Source: Paenibacillus polymyxa
Lineage (GTDB): Bacteria; Bacillota; Bacilli; Paenibacillales; Paenibacillaceae
Assembly: GCF_018614975.1 (NCBI RefSeq)
Contig: NZ_JAGGNR010000009.1
Coordinates: 30,763-94,762 of the forward strand
Reading direction: 5' to 3'
DNA: 64,000 bases
Shown here: positions 1 to 8,150 of the stretch, in pieces
How positions within the stretch are numbered: position 1 is the first letter of the stretch
How the letters are laid out: each line of letters begins with the position of its first letter
Translations under genes and position numbers: made by a program
Notes under the pieces: model-generated
Databases searched by the model: none
What the model saw: only the letters and a program-made list of their open reading frames with translations
Told to the model about the DNA's origin: nothing

Positions 1-539
1 TGAGTGTGGCAAAAGGCTTCCGTCAGTTGAAACGCGAATGGAATCACATCATTAATGAAGATAAAAAAGACATCGGTTCGTTCCTCGATGCATGTTCCTT
101 GGTCATCATGGAATATTGTGGCGGCGCATCCGGCCCAATCTGGGGTTCGGCATTCCGTGCGGCTGGCAAAGCTGTAGGGGATAAACAGCAATTAAACGTT
201 GCTGAATTTGCTGAGATGATCCATGCAGCGGTGCAAGGGATTCAGTCCACTGGAGAGCGTTCCTTCGGACGTGGCGCCGTTGTAGGTGATAAAACCTTGA
301 TCGATGCACTCGTTCCGTGTGCCGATTCCTGGACACAAAGTGCGGAGTCTGACGATGACTTCAAAACAGCATTTGCCAAAGGTGCAGCAGCAGCCGTTGA
401 AGGTGCGAAGAAAACGGAAGACATCGTGGCGCGTATGGGCCGTGCAGGTACGGTCGGTGACCGCAGCCTGGGTTACCCTGATGCTGGCGCGTATGCGCTG
501 GGTGTTATTTTCACAGAGCTATCCGAGTCCATGAAATAA
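1..539 (+). CDS. dhaL: Dihydroxyacetone kinase ADP-binding subunit DhaL (5' end missing)
   Basis: C-terminal part of a DAK2/DhaL-domain protein, which carries the nucleotide in phosphorylation of dihydroxyacetone, usually together with DhaK and a PTS-linked DhaM. The family signatures GDKTLIDAL (about residue 95) and GDRSLGYPDAGA (near the end) are clear. The frame runs off the left edge: bases 1-2 look like the end of an ATG codon followed by Ser, Val, Ala, Lys, Gly, which fits the family's internal segment just after the metal-binding Asp loop. The GTG at 6 is therefore probably an internal codon, and about 30-35 residues lie outside the window. A DhaK gene would be expected just upstream. 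A strong terminator follows. Confidence 0.9.
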   Translation, partial: SVAKGFRQLKREWNHIINEDKKDIGSFLDACSLVIMEYCGGASGPIWGSAFRAAGKAVGDKQQLNVAEFAEMIHAAVQGIQSTGERSFGRGAVVGDKTLIDALVPCADSWTQSAESDDDFKTAFAKGAAAAVEGAKKTEDIVARMGRAGTVGDRSLGYPDAGAYALGVIFTELSESMK

Positions 540-586
540 GAATGGTTTTAATGAAGAAATTCAATATCATATGCAGTACTTCACAC

Positions 587-631
587 AGGTAACGGCGCCG
601 GATGTCCGGCGTCTTTATGTGTACCTTTTTT
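587..631 (+). terminator. Rho-independent terminator after dhaL
   Basis: A nine-pair GC-rich stem (GGCGCCGGA with TCCGGCGTC, one G-U pair) with a two-base loop sits inside an outer AGGTA/TACCT pairing and runs into a T-tract at 625-631. Confidence 0.75.
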
Positions 632-748
632 AGGTAATATTAAGTCAATTTTTACATGTTATCATTTACACAAAATAGATATAGCTTATTTTTTAAGCAT
701 ATGTTCATTTATTTATCTAACATTTTATATTTATAAAAGGAGTTTTAT

Positions 749-2896
749 ATGAGAACAGTCACATCATTCTTGAAAAAACCGCAGGGGTTGCTGGTTTTAT
801 CACTGGTTTTGGTTATTTTCGGCAGTTTGTTCGCTGGAATGTTCAATACGTCCTTCTATTCCGTGAAGGTCAAAGAGATCAAATTCCAAGCTGAGCACGG
901 AACACTGTCAGGCCTGCTCTACATGCCCAAAGGCGCGGGTGCAGATGACAAACGTCCGGTTATTATAACAACTCACGGGTATCTGAATACCAAAGAAATG
1001 CAGGATGCACCTGCCATTGAAATGTCTCGACGCGGTTACATCGTGCTTGCACTAGACATGTACGACCACGGCGATTCCCGCTGGAGTGCGGATATTCCTG
1101 TGAAGGACCTCTTCAGCACGTTCTGGATCTACTCGCAATTTGATGCCGCCAAATATATCTATGAGCAAGACTTCACCAAAAAAGATGAGCAAGGCAATGC
1201 CTATGTCGCGGTTAGCGGTCATTCCATGGGTGGCTTCTCAACGTTGCTATCCATGTACATGGATGAGATGAGTTCTCTGCAAACCGGATACCGCATGATC
1301 TATACAGGTATCTCCGCTGGTTCGGATTTCTCCTACGCCGCAGCTGTTGCACCTCAAGATCAGCTCCAAGCAGCATATGGCAGTCGGACTGTAGGCATGA
1401 TTGCAGGTAAGTATGACGAATTCTTCTTCAACAAATCAGATGAAGAAAAAACAGCGGCAGAGAAAGAAGTGCAAGGTACCGTAACTCGTAAGGACTTTGC
1501 TGCAACTGCTTCGGGTAAAGCTTTCCTTGGAATTACGCCAGATGCGCCAAGAGGCGAGACGGATCAATTTAAAGAAGTAACATCCGGTGATCTGACCGTG
1601 GATGGTAAGGTGGTACGTGCTTCTCAGACGGGTGAACACATTATGTTTACGCCGAATCAAACGCACCCATGGAACCATTTCTCGCGTACAACAACCGAGC
1701 ATCTGATCGACTTTTATGCCCATGCCTTCAATGGTGTAACGTCGCCGAACCAGACAAATGTGAATCTGGATTCTGGCAATCAGATCTGGTGGGCTAAGGA
1801 AGCCTTTAATTTTGTCGCGCTGATCGGGTTCTTCCTGATGATTGTTCCACTGATTACGTTGCTGCTCAGACTTCCTTTCTTGCGTAACGCGGCAACAGGC
1901 GAGATTGCAACCGTGTCCGCAGCGGTCAATGGAAAACAAAAAACAATGTATTGGCTCGCTATTGCATTCAGTACATTGATCCCGGCAATTTTGTTCCCTA
2001 CCTTAATGGATAAAGAGGCGAGTGGACTGAATGTACTCCGCGTCATTGCTCTGGTTTTGCTGATCGTGAGTGTGCTTGGTGCCATTATTGGATTCGTCGT
2101 GGCTGGAAGCAAAAGAAACAACTATACCGCAAGCCGTAGGGTAAACAATATTGGGGTGGGCAGTGTGCTTCTCGCGATCGTATCTCTGGTAATGTGGGTC
2201 ATCTTCAACTATGCAGATAAGATTGTGGTTACAAGTTCGTATTTCAATGAACCAACAACAAACCAGATTGTGTACTGGGCGCTGGTGTCGGCGTTAATTA
2301 TGATTCTGGTGACCTTTGCATTCCACTATTTTTCCAAAAAGGATGCAGGAACCCGCTTCAGCGATTATGGTATCAGCCTGAACCTTGTTACGATAATTGC
2401 CAGCTTGGTAACCGCAGTACTCGCGGTAGCCATTGGATACGCATTGTTATTCGTAGTACAGGCGATCTTCGGAACAGATTTCCGGATCTGGACGTTTGCG
2501 GTCCGTACGTTCGAGAGTGAACACTTCATTACCGCATTGCGTTATACTCCGTTTTTCCTGATATATTACTTTGTCAGCGCGGTTGCCCTGAATGCCAATA
2601 CACGTGGTAAACGTGGGGGTATGTTCCTGGCCATGGTACTGAATGTTGGCGGGTTGGTGCTGTGGTTGCTAGTGCAGTACGGCAAAGACTTTATAACAGG
2701 TGTGGCGTTGTATCCAGGTCAGGCATTGAATGGCATTTTGCTCTTTGCACTGGTGCCTTGTCTTATCATCGCTGCCGTATATGCACGCAAATTGTTTGAA
2801 AAAACGAATAATGTATGGCTCGCCGCATTTGTGAACACATTATTGTTCACCATGGTTACGGTGGCGAATACCGCACTGTTTTGGAATTTGGTTTAA
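749..2896 (+). CDS. Alpha/beta hydrolase fused to a polytopic membrane domain
   Basis: A 715-residue protein. Residues about 12-32 form a membrane anchor. Residues about 45-340 are an alpha/beta hydrolase domain with an HG oxyanion motif (about residue 76), the nucleophile elbow GHSMG (Ser159), and candidate acid and base residues in the GKYDEF and THPWNH segments. From about residue 350 to the end the chain is mostly hydrophobic, with roughly nine or ten predicted membrane segments. The start is supported by AAAGGAG seven bases upstream. The substrate cannot be read from sequence; the fold suits an esterase or peptidase acting outside the membrane. It stands alone between terminated neighbours. 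A hydrolase with so long a membrane tail is unusual and I do not recognise a named family. Confidence 0.85.
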   Translation: MRTVTSFLKKPQGLLVLSLVLVIFGSLFAGMFNTSFYSVKVKEIKFQAEHGTLSGLLYMPKGAGADDKRPVIITTHGYLNTKEMQDAPAIEMSRRGYIVLALDMYDHGDSRWSADIPVKDLFSTFWIYSQFDAAKYIYEQDFTKKDEQGNAYVAVSGHSMGGFSTLLSMYMDEMSSLQTGYRMIYTGISAGSDFSYAAAVAPQDQLQAAYGSRTVGMIAGKYDEFFFNKSDEEKTAAEKEVQGTVTRKDFAATASGKAFLGITPDAPRGETDQFKEVTSGDLTVDGKVVRASQTGEHIMFTPNQTHPWNHFSRTTTEHLIDFYAHAFNGVTSPNQTNVNLDSGNQIWWAKEAFNFVALIGFFLMIVPLITLLLRLPFLRNAATGEIATVSAAVNGKQKTMYWLAIAFSTLIPAILFPTLMDKEASGLNVLRVIALVLLIVSVLGAIIGFVVAGSKRNNYTASRRVNNIGVGSVLLAIVSLVMWVIFNYADKIVVTSSYFNEPTTNQIVYWALVSALIMILVTFAFHYFSKKDAGTRFSDYGISLNLVTIIASLVTAVLAVAIGYALLFVVQAIFGTDFRIWTFAVRTFESEHFITALRYTPFFLIYYFVSAVALNANTRGKRGGMFLAMVLNVGGLVLWLLVQYGKDFITGVALYPGQALNGILLFALVPCLIIAAVYARKLFEKTNNVWLAAFVNTLLFTMVTVANTALFWNLV

Positions 2897-2907
2897 TGTA
2901 AAAAAAA

Positions 2908-3025
2908 ACCTTTCGATCTCTCTTATCCAAGGATTTTAATGATTTTTCCCTGAAGGTAGAAATCCGGTGATAAAGGAGCACGCTTCGCTTCTTCAGGTCC
3001 TTTCTGTCTGCTTCGCTCTTGTGTC
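2908..3025 (+). repeat. Degenerate copy A of the ~230-bp dispersed repeat
   Basis: This stretch lines up with the repeat at 22970-23203: AACCTTTCGATC, TTATCC, AAATCCGG, GATAAAGG, CGCTTCGCTTCTTCAGGT and TTTCTGTC occur in the same order. About 50 bases of the middle are missing and no terminal inverted repeats remain, so it is a decayed, internally deleted copy. It begins about 12 bases after the hydrolase stop codon. Confidence 0.7.
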
Positions 3026-3117
3026 TATAATAAGTAATGTGACTGCAATCTCCGTTCCGGTGTAATTATGGGTCAAACCATATCCAACGTTACATTAAAC
3101 GAGGATATAAGTAAGGA

Positions 3118-3155
3118 GGCCGCTCTGTAGCTTGGCTTACAGAGCGGTCTTTTTG
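3118..3155 (+). terminator. Strong intrinsic terminator or attenuator upstream of alaX
   Basis: CCGCTCTGTA (3120-3129) pairs perfectly with TACAGAGCGG (3138-3147) around an 8-base loop and runs into TCTTTTTG. It lies 220 bases after the upstream stop and 120 bases before alaX, so it either ends readthrough from the hydrolase gene or attenuates an alaX leader. Confidence 0.8.
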
Positions 3156-3164
3156 ATATGGAGG

Positions 3165-3237
3165 ACCGATCTTGTGTGCCTTAAAATTGGATTCGCGGTT
3201 CCAGATAGTGTAATCTGGAGGTTAGGTGCAGATCGGT
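3165..3237 (+). promoter_or_regulatory. Structured leader (nested stem-loops) before alaX
   Basis: ACCGATCT (3165-3172) is the exact complement of AGATCGGT (3230-3237), and within the loop CCAGAT (3201-3206) pairs with ATCTGG (3213-3218). The nested structure starts just after the terminator and ends 37 bases before the start codon. It matches no riboswitch class that I recognise; no T-box motif is present. Confidence 0.4.
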
Positions 3238-3274
3238 AAAAACCATTTGAACGAGAAGGGATCAGGATGATTCA

Positions 3275-4453
3275 ATGACGCAAAAAATCTATTATGACTC
3301 TGCTTACACCAGAGAGTGGCATACAACGATTACAGGCAGAGTGGACAAGGAAGACGGCGTATATGTCTCATTGGCAGAGACTGCTTTTTACCCGCATGGG
3401 GGTGGACAACCTTGTGATCTGGGACAAATTGGCGGCATCGCTGTTCTTGATGTGAACATCGAAGACGGAGAGGTGTGGCATAAACTGGAACGCGCTCCTG
3501 AACAGAATGAAGTCCAGTGTGAACTGGATTGGGAGCGAAGATTCGATCATATGCAGCAGCATACGGGACAGCATTTGTTATCGGCAATGACGTTGAAAAT
3601 GGCTGAAGCGATGACGCTCAGTTTCCATCTCGGTACGGAGTATGACACGATTGATGTGGCTGCGGCTGAACTGGGTGCGGATCGATTGACCGCCATTGAA
3701 CAAGAGGTGAATCATCAGATCTATCGTAATGCTCGCATCAACACTTCCTGGGTTACAGCAGAAGAGGCTGCACAATTGCCACTAGTGAAGCAACCTGCGG
3801 TAACGGAAGATATCCGCATCGTCGAGATCGAGGGTGTGGAGTATAACGCCTGCGGCGGAACCCATGTGTCGGCAACAGGCGAGATTGGCATCATCAAACT
3901 GTTGAAAACCGAAAAGGTGAAGGGCGGCACCCGCATTTATTTCAAATGTGGTACAAGGGCGCTGAATGAATTCACCTCCACACAACATGTGCTCAATAGT
4001 ATCATGGTTAAATTAAAGACCAGTAAGGACGAATTGTTGGAGCGCATTGAGAAAATGGAACTGGAGCAAAAGCAGCTGCAAACCGAGCTGAATGCAGTGA
4101 AAACAATGAATGATGCCTATTATGCGGAGGAACTTCTGGCTGCTCGGCAAGGGCTGGTGATTGCTCAGATCTTTGAAGACAAATCACTCAAGGATATGCA
4201 GAGCCTGGCAACCAAGCTGACGGCAGACCATGAAGGCCTTGTACTCTTTGCCAGCATATCGGAGGCCAAAGTTGTTCTGGCACAGAACGGACAGCCGCCC
4301 GAATGGGCTTGTGGACCTTTCTTTAAAGGCAATCTTGGAGCCTACCATGGCAAAGGTGGCGGCAGTGAAAAAATGGCTCAGGCAGGCTTTGCCAGCAGTG
4401 AAGATGCACTTGCCTTTTACGAATTCACCAAGGACCAGTTGGGACATCACTGA
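3275..4453 (+). CDS. alaX: Alanyl-tRNA editing protein, AlaX-like with DHHA1 domain
   Basis: A 392-residue free-standing editing protein that hydrolyses mischarged tRNA-Ala (Ser- or Gly-tRNA-Ala) in the cytoplasm. The N-terminal part resembles the second domain of alanyl-tRNA synthetase, with GGGQP near residue 42. The zinc-binding editing site is present as HTGQH (His96 and His100) and CGGTH (Cys193 and His197). A coiled-coil stretch (about 235-285) and a C-terminal DHHA1-type domain with GGGSEKMAQAG follow, making this the long AlaX form. The ribosome site is weak (GAAGGGATCAGG). It is a single gene with its own structured leader and a following hairpin terminator. Confidence 0.93.
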   Translation: MTQKIYYDSAYTREWHTTITGRVDKEDGVYVSLAETAFYPHGGGQPCDLGQIGGIAVLDVNIEDGEVWHKLERAPEQNEVQCELDWERRFDHMQQHTGQHLLSAMTLKMAEAMTLSFHLGTEYDTIDVAAAELGADRLTAIEQEVNHQIYRNARINTSWVTAEEAAQLPLVKQPAVTEDIRIVEIEGVEYNACGGTHVSATGEIGIIKLLKTEKVKGGTRIYFKCGTRALNEFTSTQHVLNSIMVKLKTSKDELLERIEKMELEQKQLQTELNAVKTMNDAYYAEELLAARQGLVIAQIFEDKSLKDMQSLATKLTADHEGLVLFASISEAKVVLAQNGQPPEWACGPFFKGNLGAYHGKGGGSEKMAQAGFASSEDALAFYEFTKDQLGHH

Positions 4454-4506
4454 TTCGCATTTTCCTTTATGAGACACGCAGATATTGAAATATGAGTAAG
4501 GGACAA

Positions 4507-4530
4507 GCACGTCACATTGTGGCGTGTTTT
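4507..4530 (+). terminator. Terminator after alaX
   Basis: GCACGTCACA pairs with TGTGGCGTGT (two G-U pairs, very small loop) and is followed by TTTT. Confidence 0.6.
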
Positions 4531-4560
4531 CCATTGCCAATAGTTGAAGGAGGTTGGAAC

Positions 4561-5865
4561 ATGACAGAACGAATTCCGTGTATTCTGGAGGGGTGTGCCA
4601 ATACCATTTTACCAGCAACGGCTGCCAGAACAGGAGGGTATTGCATGCCTTGCAAGCAGGAGATGGGGCGCGAGGAGCGCCAGAGATACATTGAAGCGAA
4701 TCGACGTGACGTGAACTTGTATGCAGGGATCACAGACCCGGTCGAAATTTTGAAAATCATGCATGAACCTCAGGTTCGCGATCCACTAATTCGATATGTA
4801 CCCTATGAACAATCCGAAGAACAGGTATATCTATCCTTGTCTGTAGAGCAACAAGATCAGATGAAGCGTTATGCGATGCAACAGATTCGTACAGGTGATG
4901 AAGATACAGGCAAAGACATTCTGGTATACCTTGTCTGCTACCATGATATATCGTTGACTGCCGAAATTCCTGAGCTGCTGGAGCAGGAGATCTATTATCC
5001 TGCCATTTTGTATAAAAGTGCCTCGGGTGAGGATCGTGAACGTCTCTTGCAGCAAGTGAACACCGATGATGAGAATCGGAACCACATATTGCTCATGCTG
5101 GCCCATATCGGAGATGATGTTGTCGTGCAACAGTTCCGGCAGTGGAGACAGTCTCCGCCATCTTGGGCGAGTGAATTGCACGTGGCACCTGAGCATTACA
5201 CCACTGAAGCTGGTTGGGAGCTTACAAAAGACGGGCAGTGCAGGGAATTATTCACCACCCCAAGTTATTCACTCTATAAAGTAAAAGAGAGTGAAGGACC
5301 TAACGTGGAGTTAACTGGAGATTCACTCTCGGTGCTGAACCCTAGTAATAATTGCTGTCCATGGTGTGGCAATGCGTTAACCAGCTTAATTAATCTGGAT
5401 GTTAAACATCCCGCTCTGAAGGACGTGTCTTGGCATGCCCAGCAACTTCAGATACGGACTTGCGTGATATGTAGCAGTTACGGTGTGGTTTACATGGAGC
5501 TAGACGCAGCAGGGGAACCGTTATGGAGTTTACATAATGTCATGCCTGTGGGTATGGATGAGATTGACCTGGACGACTATGGTAAACTTGCACCGGATGC
5601 GGGCCGGCAGTTTCGGATTGCGACTTCATCACGTCATGCATTCCATGCCAGTGAGTGGGCGATGGAGCCATCGCTATCTCAGGTCGGCGGCCATCCAGGA
5701 TGGGTTCAAGATGCGGAGTACCCAACATGTCCATGCTGTTCCACGAGAATGAAGGCTGTCGCACAACTGGATTGGGGCGAGGTTGAGGAATATGGTGAGG
5801 GTATGTATTACATGTTCATATGTGAGCCGTGCCAGATGACCGCCGTATCGTACCAGCAATCTTGA
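4561..5865 (+). CDS. Uncharacterised protein with several Cys-pair zinc sites
   Basis: A 434-residue protein not recognised as a named family. The frame stays open upstream to 4492, but GAAGGAGG sits 7-8 bases before the ATG at 4561, so that start is chosen. The N-terminus has a Cys cluster (CILEGC, then CMPC about 20 residues later). The C-terminal half has CCPWC, CVIC, CPCC and CEPC, which could form two further zinc ribbons. The middle (residues about 60-190) is Glu/Gln-rich, helical and repeat-like (LVCYHD, LLMLAHIGDD), suggesting a HEAT-like array between zinc modules. There is no signal peptide or membrane segment, so it should be cytoplasmic. Possible roles are nucleic-acid or protein binding; nothing nearby narrows this. 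Confidence 0.75.
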   Translation: MTERIPCILEGCANTILPATAARTGGYCMPCKQEMGREERQRYIEANRRDVNLYAGITDPVEILKIMHEPQVRDPLIRYVPYEQSEEQVYLSLSVEQQDQMKRYAMQQIRTGDEDTGKDILVYLVCYHDISLTAEIPELLEQEIYYPAILYKSASGEDRERLLQQVNTDDENRNHILLMLAHIGDDVVVQQFRQWRQSPPSWASELHVAPEHYTTEAGWELTKDGQCRELFTTPSYSLYKVKESEGPNVELTGDSLSVLNPSNNCCPWCGNALTSLINLDVKHPALKDVSWHAQQLQIRTCVICSSYGVVYMELDAAGEPLWSLHNVMPVGMDEIDLDDYGKLAPDAGRQFRIATSSRHAFHASEWAMEPSLSQVGGHPGWVQDAEYPTCPCCSTRMKAVAQLDWGEVEEYGEGMYYMFICEPCQMTAVSYQQS

Positions 5866-5882
5866 TGGCAGACTACAACAAT

Positions 5883-5925
5883 AAGGGGCATCCCGAAGTT
5901 CTTGAACTTCATGGGGGTGCCCCTT
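5883..5925. terminator. Bidirectional terminator between convergent genes
   Basis: AAGGGGCATCCC pairs with GGGGGTGCCCCTT, with an inner GAAGTTCTTGAACTTC hairpin. It lies between the zinc-ribbon gene (+) and the DUF1801 gene (-) and can serve both. Confidence 0.7.
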
Positions 5926-5944
5926 CATGCTGTACCGCATCCAT

Positions 5945-6292
5945 CTACAATTCCGCAGATGCCTGCTTTAACAAACCAGCCAACCACTCATAGTCCGGCG
6001 TATCTTTTTCCTTGAGTTTGATCGTTTTTCGTTCTTCCGGGCCTTCAAATATCCCATCGGGGAGATCGAGTCCAGTTGCATTGAAGATGGTGAAAGACAT
6101 GGCTTGTTTGGAAGGCGAGATGACCGCAGCATACTTTCCGTTTTTCAAAAAATGAGGTTTCTTGTATTGCACGCGTTCCTGCACGTCAGGGATGGTATCA
6201 TGCACCAACTGGCGCAATTGTTCAGCGACTTGTATTTGCCAGGGGATCTGAATCTGTTCAATAAACGCAGTAACTTCTGCATTCTTGGTCAT
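5945..6292 (-). CDS. DUF1801 / YdhG-like small protein
   Basis: A 115-residue cytoplasmic protein of the DUF1801 family (YdhG/YyaL-like, a fold sometimes called frataxin-like). Typical features are the early WQIQVAEQLRQLVHDTIPDV helix, the VQYKKPHFLKNGKYAAVI strand pair and the acidic LDLPDGIFEGPEERKTIKL stretch. The biochemical role is uncertain; some relatives have been proposed to handle iron. Its start codon overlaps the stop of the upstream acetyltransferase by four bases (ATGA), so the two are translationally coupled. Confidence 0.85.
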   Translation of the reverse strand: MTKNAEVTAFIEQIQIPWQIQVAEQLRQLVHDTIPDVQERVQYKKPHFLKNGKYAAVISPSKQAMSFTIFNATGLDLPDGIFEGPEERKTIKLKEKDTPDYEWLAGLLKQASAEL

Positions 6293-6864
6293 ACTTGTTC
6301 ACCCTCCGTATGGATCTGATTGTGTGTTTCCCATTCTGGTCTTAGGATTCCCATCATCAAGCGGTCGTAACGCTTACCATCACGATATACAGCTGAGCGT
6401 GCCCGACCTTCCAACTGAAAACCAACCTTCTCATAGGAACGGATTGCTTTGGCATTGTAGGCGATGACATCAAGGCCAACCCTGTCCAGATTCATCTCAT
6501 AGAATGCATATCGTAAAATAAGATTCAACGCTTCCGTGCCATATCCCTTGTTGCGATGTTTGGCAAGTCCGATGCCAATGGCAAGCTGTCCGCAGCGGTT
6601 GTTCCATTCAATGCTGTGAATGACGACAAAACCAATCAGTGTATCCTCTTGATGCGTGCGCAGTCTGAAGTAAACTTCCTTGTTCTTCGTTTCGCCCTCA
6701 TCTTCCAACTGTTTCTCTGAATAGGGAATGGCAAGATCAGTATCCACATTCCGAAGGTACTCCGGGTCTTCGTTCCATTGCAGCATGGTCTGCACGTCTT
6801 CAGGACGTGGTGGCGTCATCTTTAATCGTTTGCTATAAAACAGGTTGTCCGTAGTTAGTGTCAT
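6289..6864 (-). CDS. GNAT acetyltransferase, RimJ/RimL-like
   Basis: A 191-residue GCN5-related N-acetyltransferase. The acetyl-CoA loop is in IGIGLAKHRNKGYGTEAL (RxxGxG/A type), followed by the family's NAKAIRSYEKVGF segment near residue 140. The N-terminal RLKMTPPRPEDVQTML is typical of Acetyltransf_3 proteins, which act on protein N-termini, antibiotics or small amines; the substrate here is unknown. The start is supported by AAAGGAG seven bases upstream. It forms a two-gene operon with the DUF1801 gene. Confidence 0.9.
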   Translation of the reverse strand: MTLTTDNLFYSKRLKMTPPRPEDVQTMLQWNEDPEYLRNVDTDLAIPYSEKQLEDEGETKNKEVYFRLRTHQEDTLIGFVVIHSIEWNNRCGQLAIGIGLAKHRNKGYGTEALNLILRYAFYEMNLDRVGLDVIAYNAKAIRSYEKVGFQLEGRARSAVYRDGKRYDRLMMGILRPEWETHNQIHTEGEQV

Positions 6865-7119
6865 AGGGGTCTCCTTTAAAATAGGTTAAGCTTGCTTCAC
6901 CTTAGTTTCACATTTAACTCTATGTATATTTCGCAATAGACCTCGCCCCTTTGGCATCTGATAGCCTCATCATACTGGAAATTACAGGTGAATCACAATA
7001 GCGTCTTTCAGTGGATATAAGTAACCTCTTGTCATAAAACCTAACACGGTAGTAAGATGAAATGATTGATATACATTCAGTGATAAAACCAATAAAGATG
7101 TCGGCGGGAGTGGTACGTT

Positions 7120-7575
7120 ATGGAGATCAAAGTGGATAATTTGAGTGGAGTCCAAGTTAAGGCTTTAATTGCGGAGCACTTGCAAGGGATGGCGGCAGAT
7201 TCGCCTCCAGAGAGTATTCATGCGTTGAATCTGGATGGACTAAAGAAGCCCGAAATTACTTTCTGGTGTGCTTGGGAAGGGAACGACTTGCTCGGCTGCG
7301 GGGCTATCAAAGAACTTGACTCAGAGCATGCAGAGTTGAAATCGATGCGTACCTCTTCGGCTCATCTGAGAAAAGGCGTAGCAAGGAAGATTTTGGCCCA
7401 TATTATGGGCGTTGCTGCAGACCGTGGCTATAAGCGAATTAGTCTGGAGACGGGCTCAATGGATTCGTTTATCCCGGCACGGAAGCTGTACGAAGACTTC
7501 GGATTTGAATATTGTGAACCATTTGCAGATTATACTTTGGACCCGAACAGCACGTTTATGACGAAAACAATCTAA
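7120..7575 (+). CDS. GNAT acetyltransferase (YjdJ/PhnO type)
   Basis: A 151-residue small GNAT enzyme. The order LLGCGAIKELD, AELKSMRTSSAHLRKGVARKIL (CoA-binding loop) and LETGSMDSFIPARKLYEDFGF (C-terminal signature) fits the PhnO/YsnE-like subgroup. The substrate is not predictable. It is transcribed away from the RimJ-like gene, from a 255-base intergenic region in which I see no clear operator. A T-rich terminator follows. Confidence 0.88.
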   Translation: MEIKVDNLSGVQVKALIAEHLQGMAADSPPESIHALNLDGLKKPEITFWCAWEGNDLLGCGAIKELDSEHAELKSMRTSSAHLRKGVARKILAHIMGVAADRGYKRISLETGSMDSFIPARKLYEDFGFEYCEPFADYTLDPNSTFMTKTI

Positions 7576-7592
7576 TTTGATCCGCATGAGAG

Positions 7593-7630
7593 AACCAGTA
7601 TTCTGTTTTTTACAAGACGCTGGTTTTTTT
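7593..7630 (+). terminator. Terminator after GNAT gene
   Basis: AACCAG (7593-7598) pairs with CTGGTT (7620-7625), with partial pairing further in, and runs into seven T residues. Confidence 0.65.
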
Positions 7631-7730
7631 ATTTGCAACATATCATATATATTCAAGTTTGGAAAAAGAGTAGAATAAACTCAATGATGCAACATGGACC
7701 ATGCTATGAAAAGGGTGGAGGGAGTCGTGG

Positions 7731-8012
7731 ATGATATATTGGTTGGTTGATCATATGAATCCGCTGTTTGCCGTCTTGGTGTTATGTCCCATCATTGCTG
7801 TGTTGCTTGGAGTATGCAGTTATTTTGCCAAATGGTTTAGACTATGGGTAGCGCTGATTATTTCTTTTATGCTGCCTTTGTTGTATATCGCGAGTGATCT
7901 TTCAACATTGGGTAGTAACATAGGCGCTTGGTTCATCTATGGGGCAGTGTACAGTTTAATCAGCTGGATTGTACATAGATTGCTTCATGCGATTGTGGGG
8001 TATAAAACATAG
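7731..8012 (+). CDS. Small membrane protein, three predicted segments
   Basis: A 93-residue hydrophobic protein with membrane segments at about residues 8-30, 36-54 and 63-85 and few charged residues. GGTGGAGGGAG lies just upstream of the ATG. It resembles the small DUF2651/YbeF-type membrane proteins of Bacillus in length and layout, but this is a weak impression. The amino-acid permease gene follows 138 bases downstream on the same strand; a functional link is not shown. Confidence 0.6.
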   Translation: MIYWLVDHMNPLFAVLVLCPIIAVLLGVCSYFAKWFRLWVALIISFMLPLLYIASDLSTLGSNIGAWFIYGAVYSLISWIVHRLLHAIVGYKT

Positions 8013-8150
8013 GTTATGTCTCTAGAGGTTTGGGATGAATTGGTCATAAGGAACTTCTGGGCTGATTGATGGACAATAGGGTATACTGGACATTATGTCT
8101 ATGAAACAAGATAGCATTACAGACGTTTTTTTACATCGGGAGGACTTGAA

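Noticed and set aside
3040..3274. T-box riboswitch ahead of alaX
   Set aside because: No AGGGTGG-type T-box sequence or specifier loop could be found, though stems exist.
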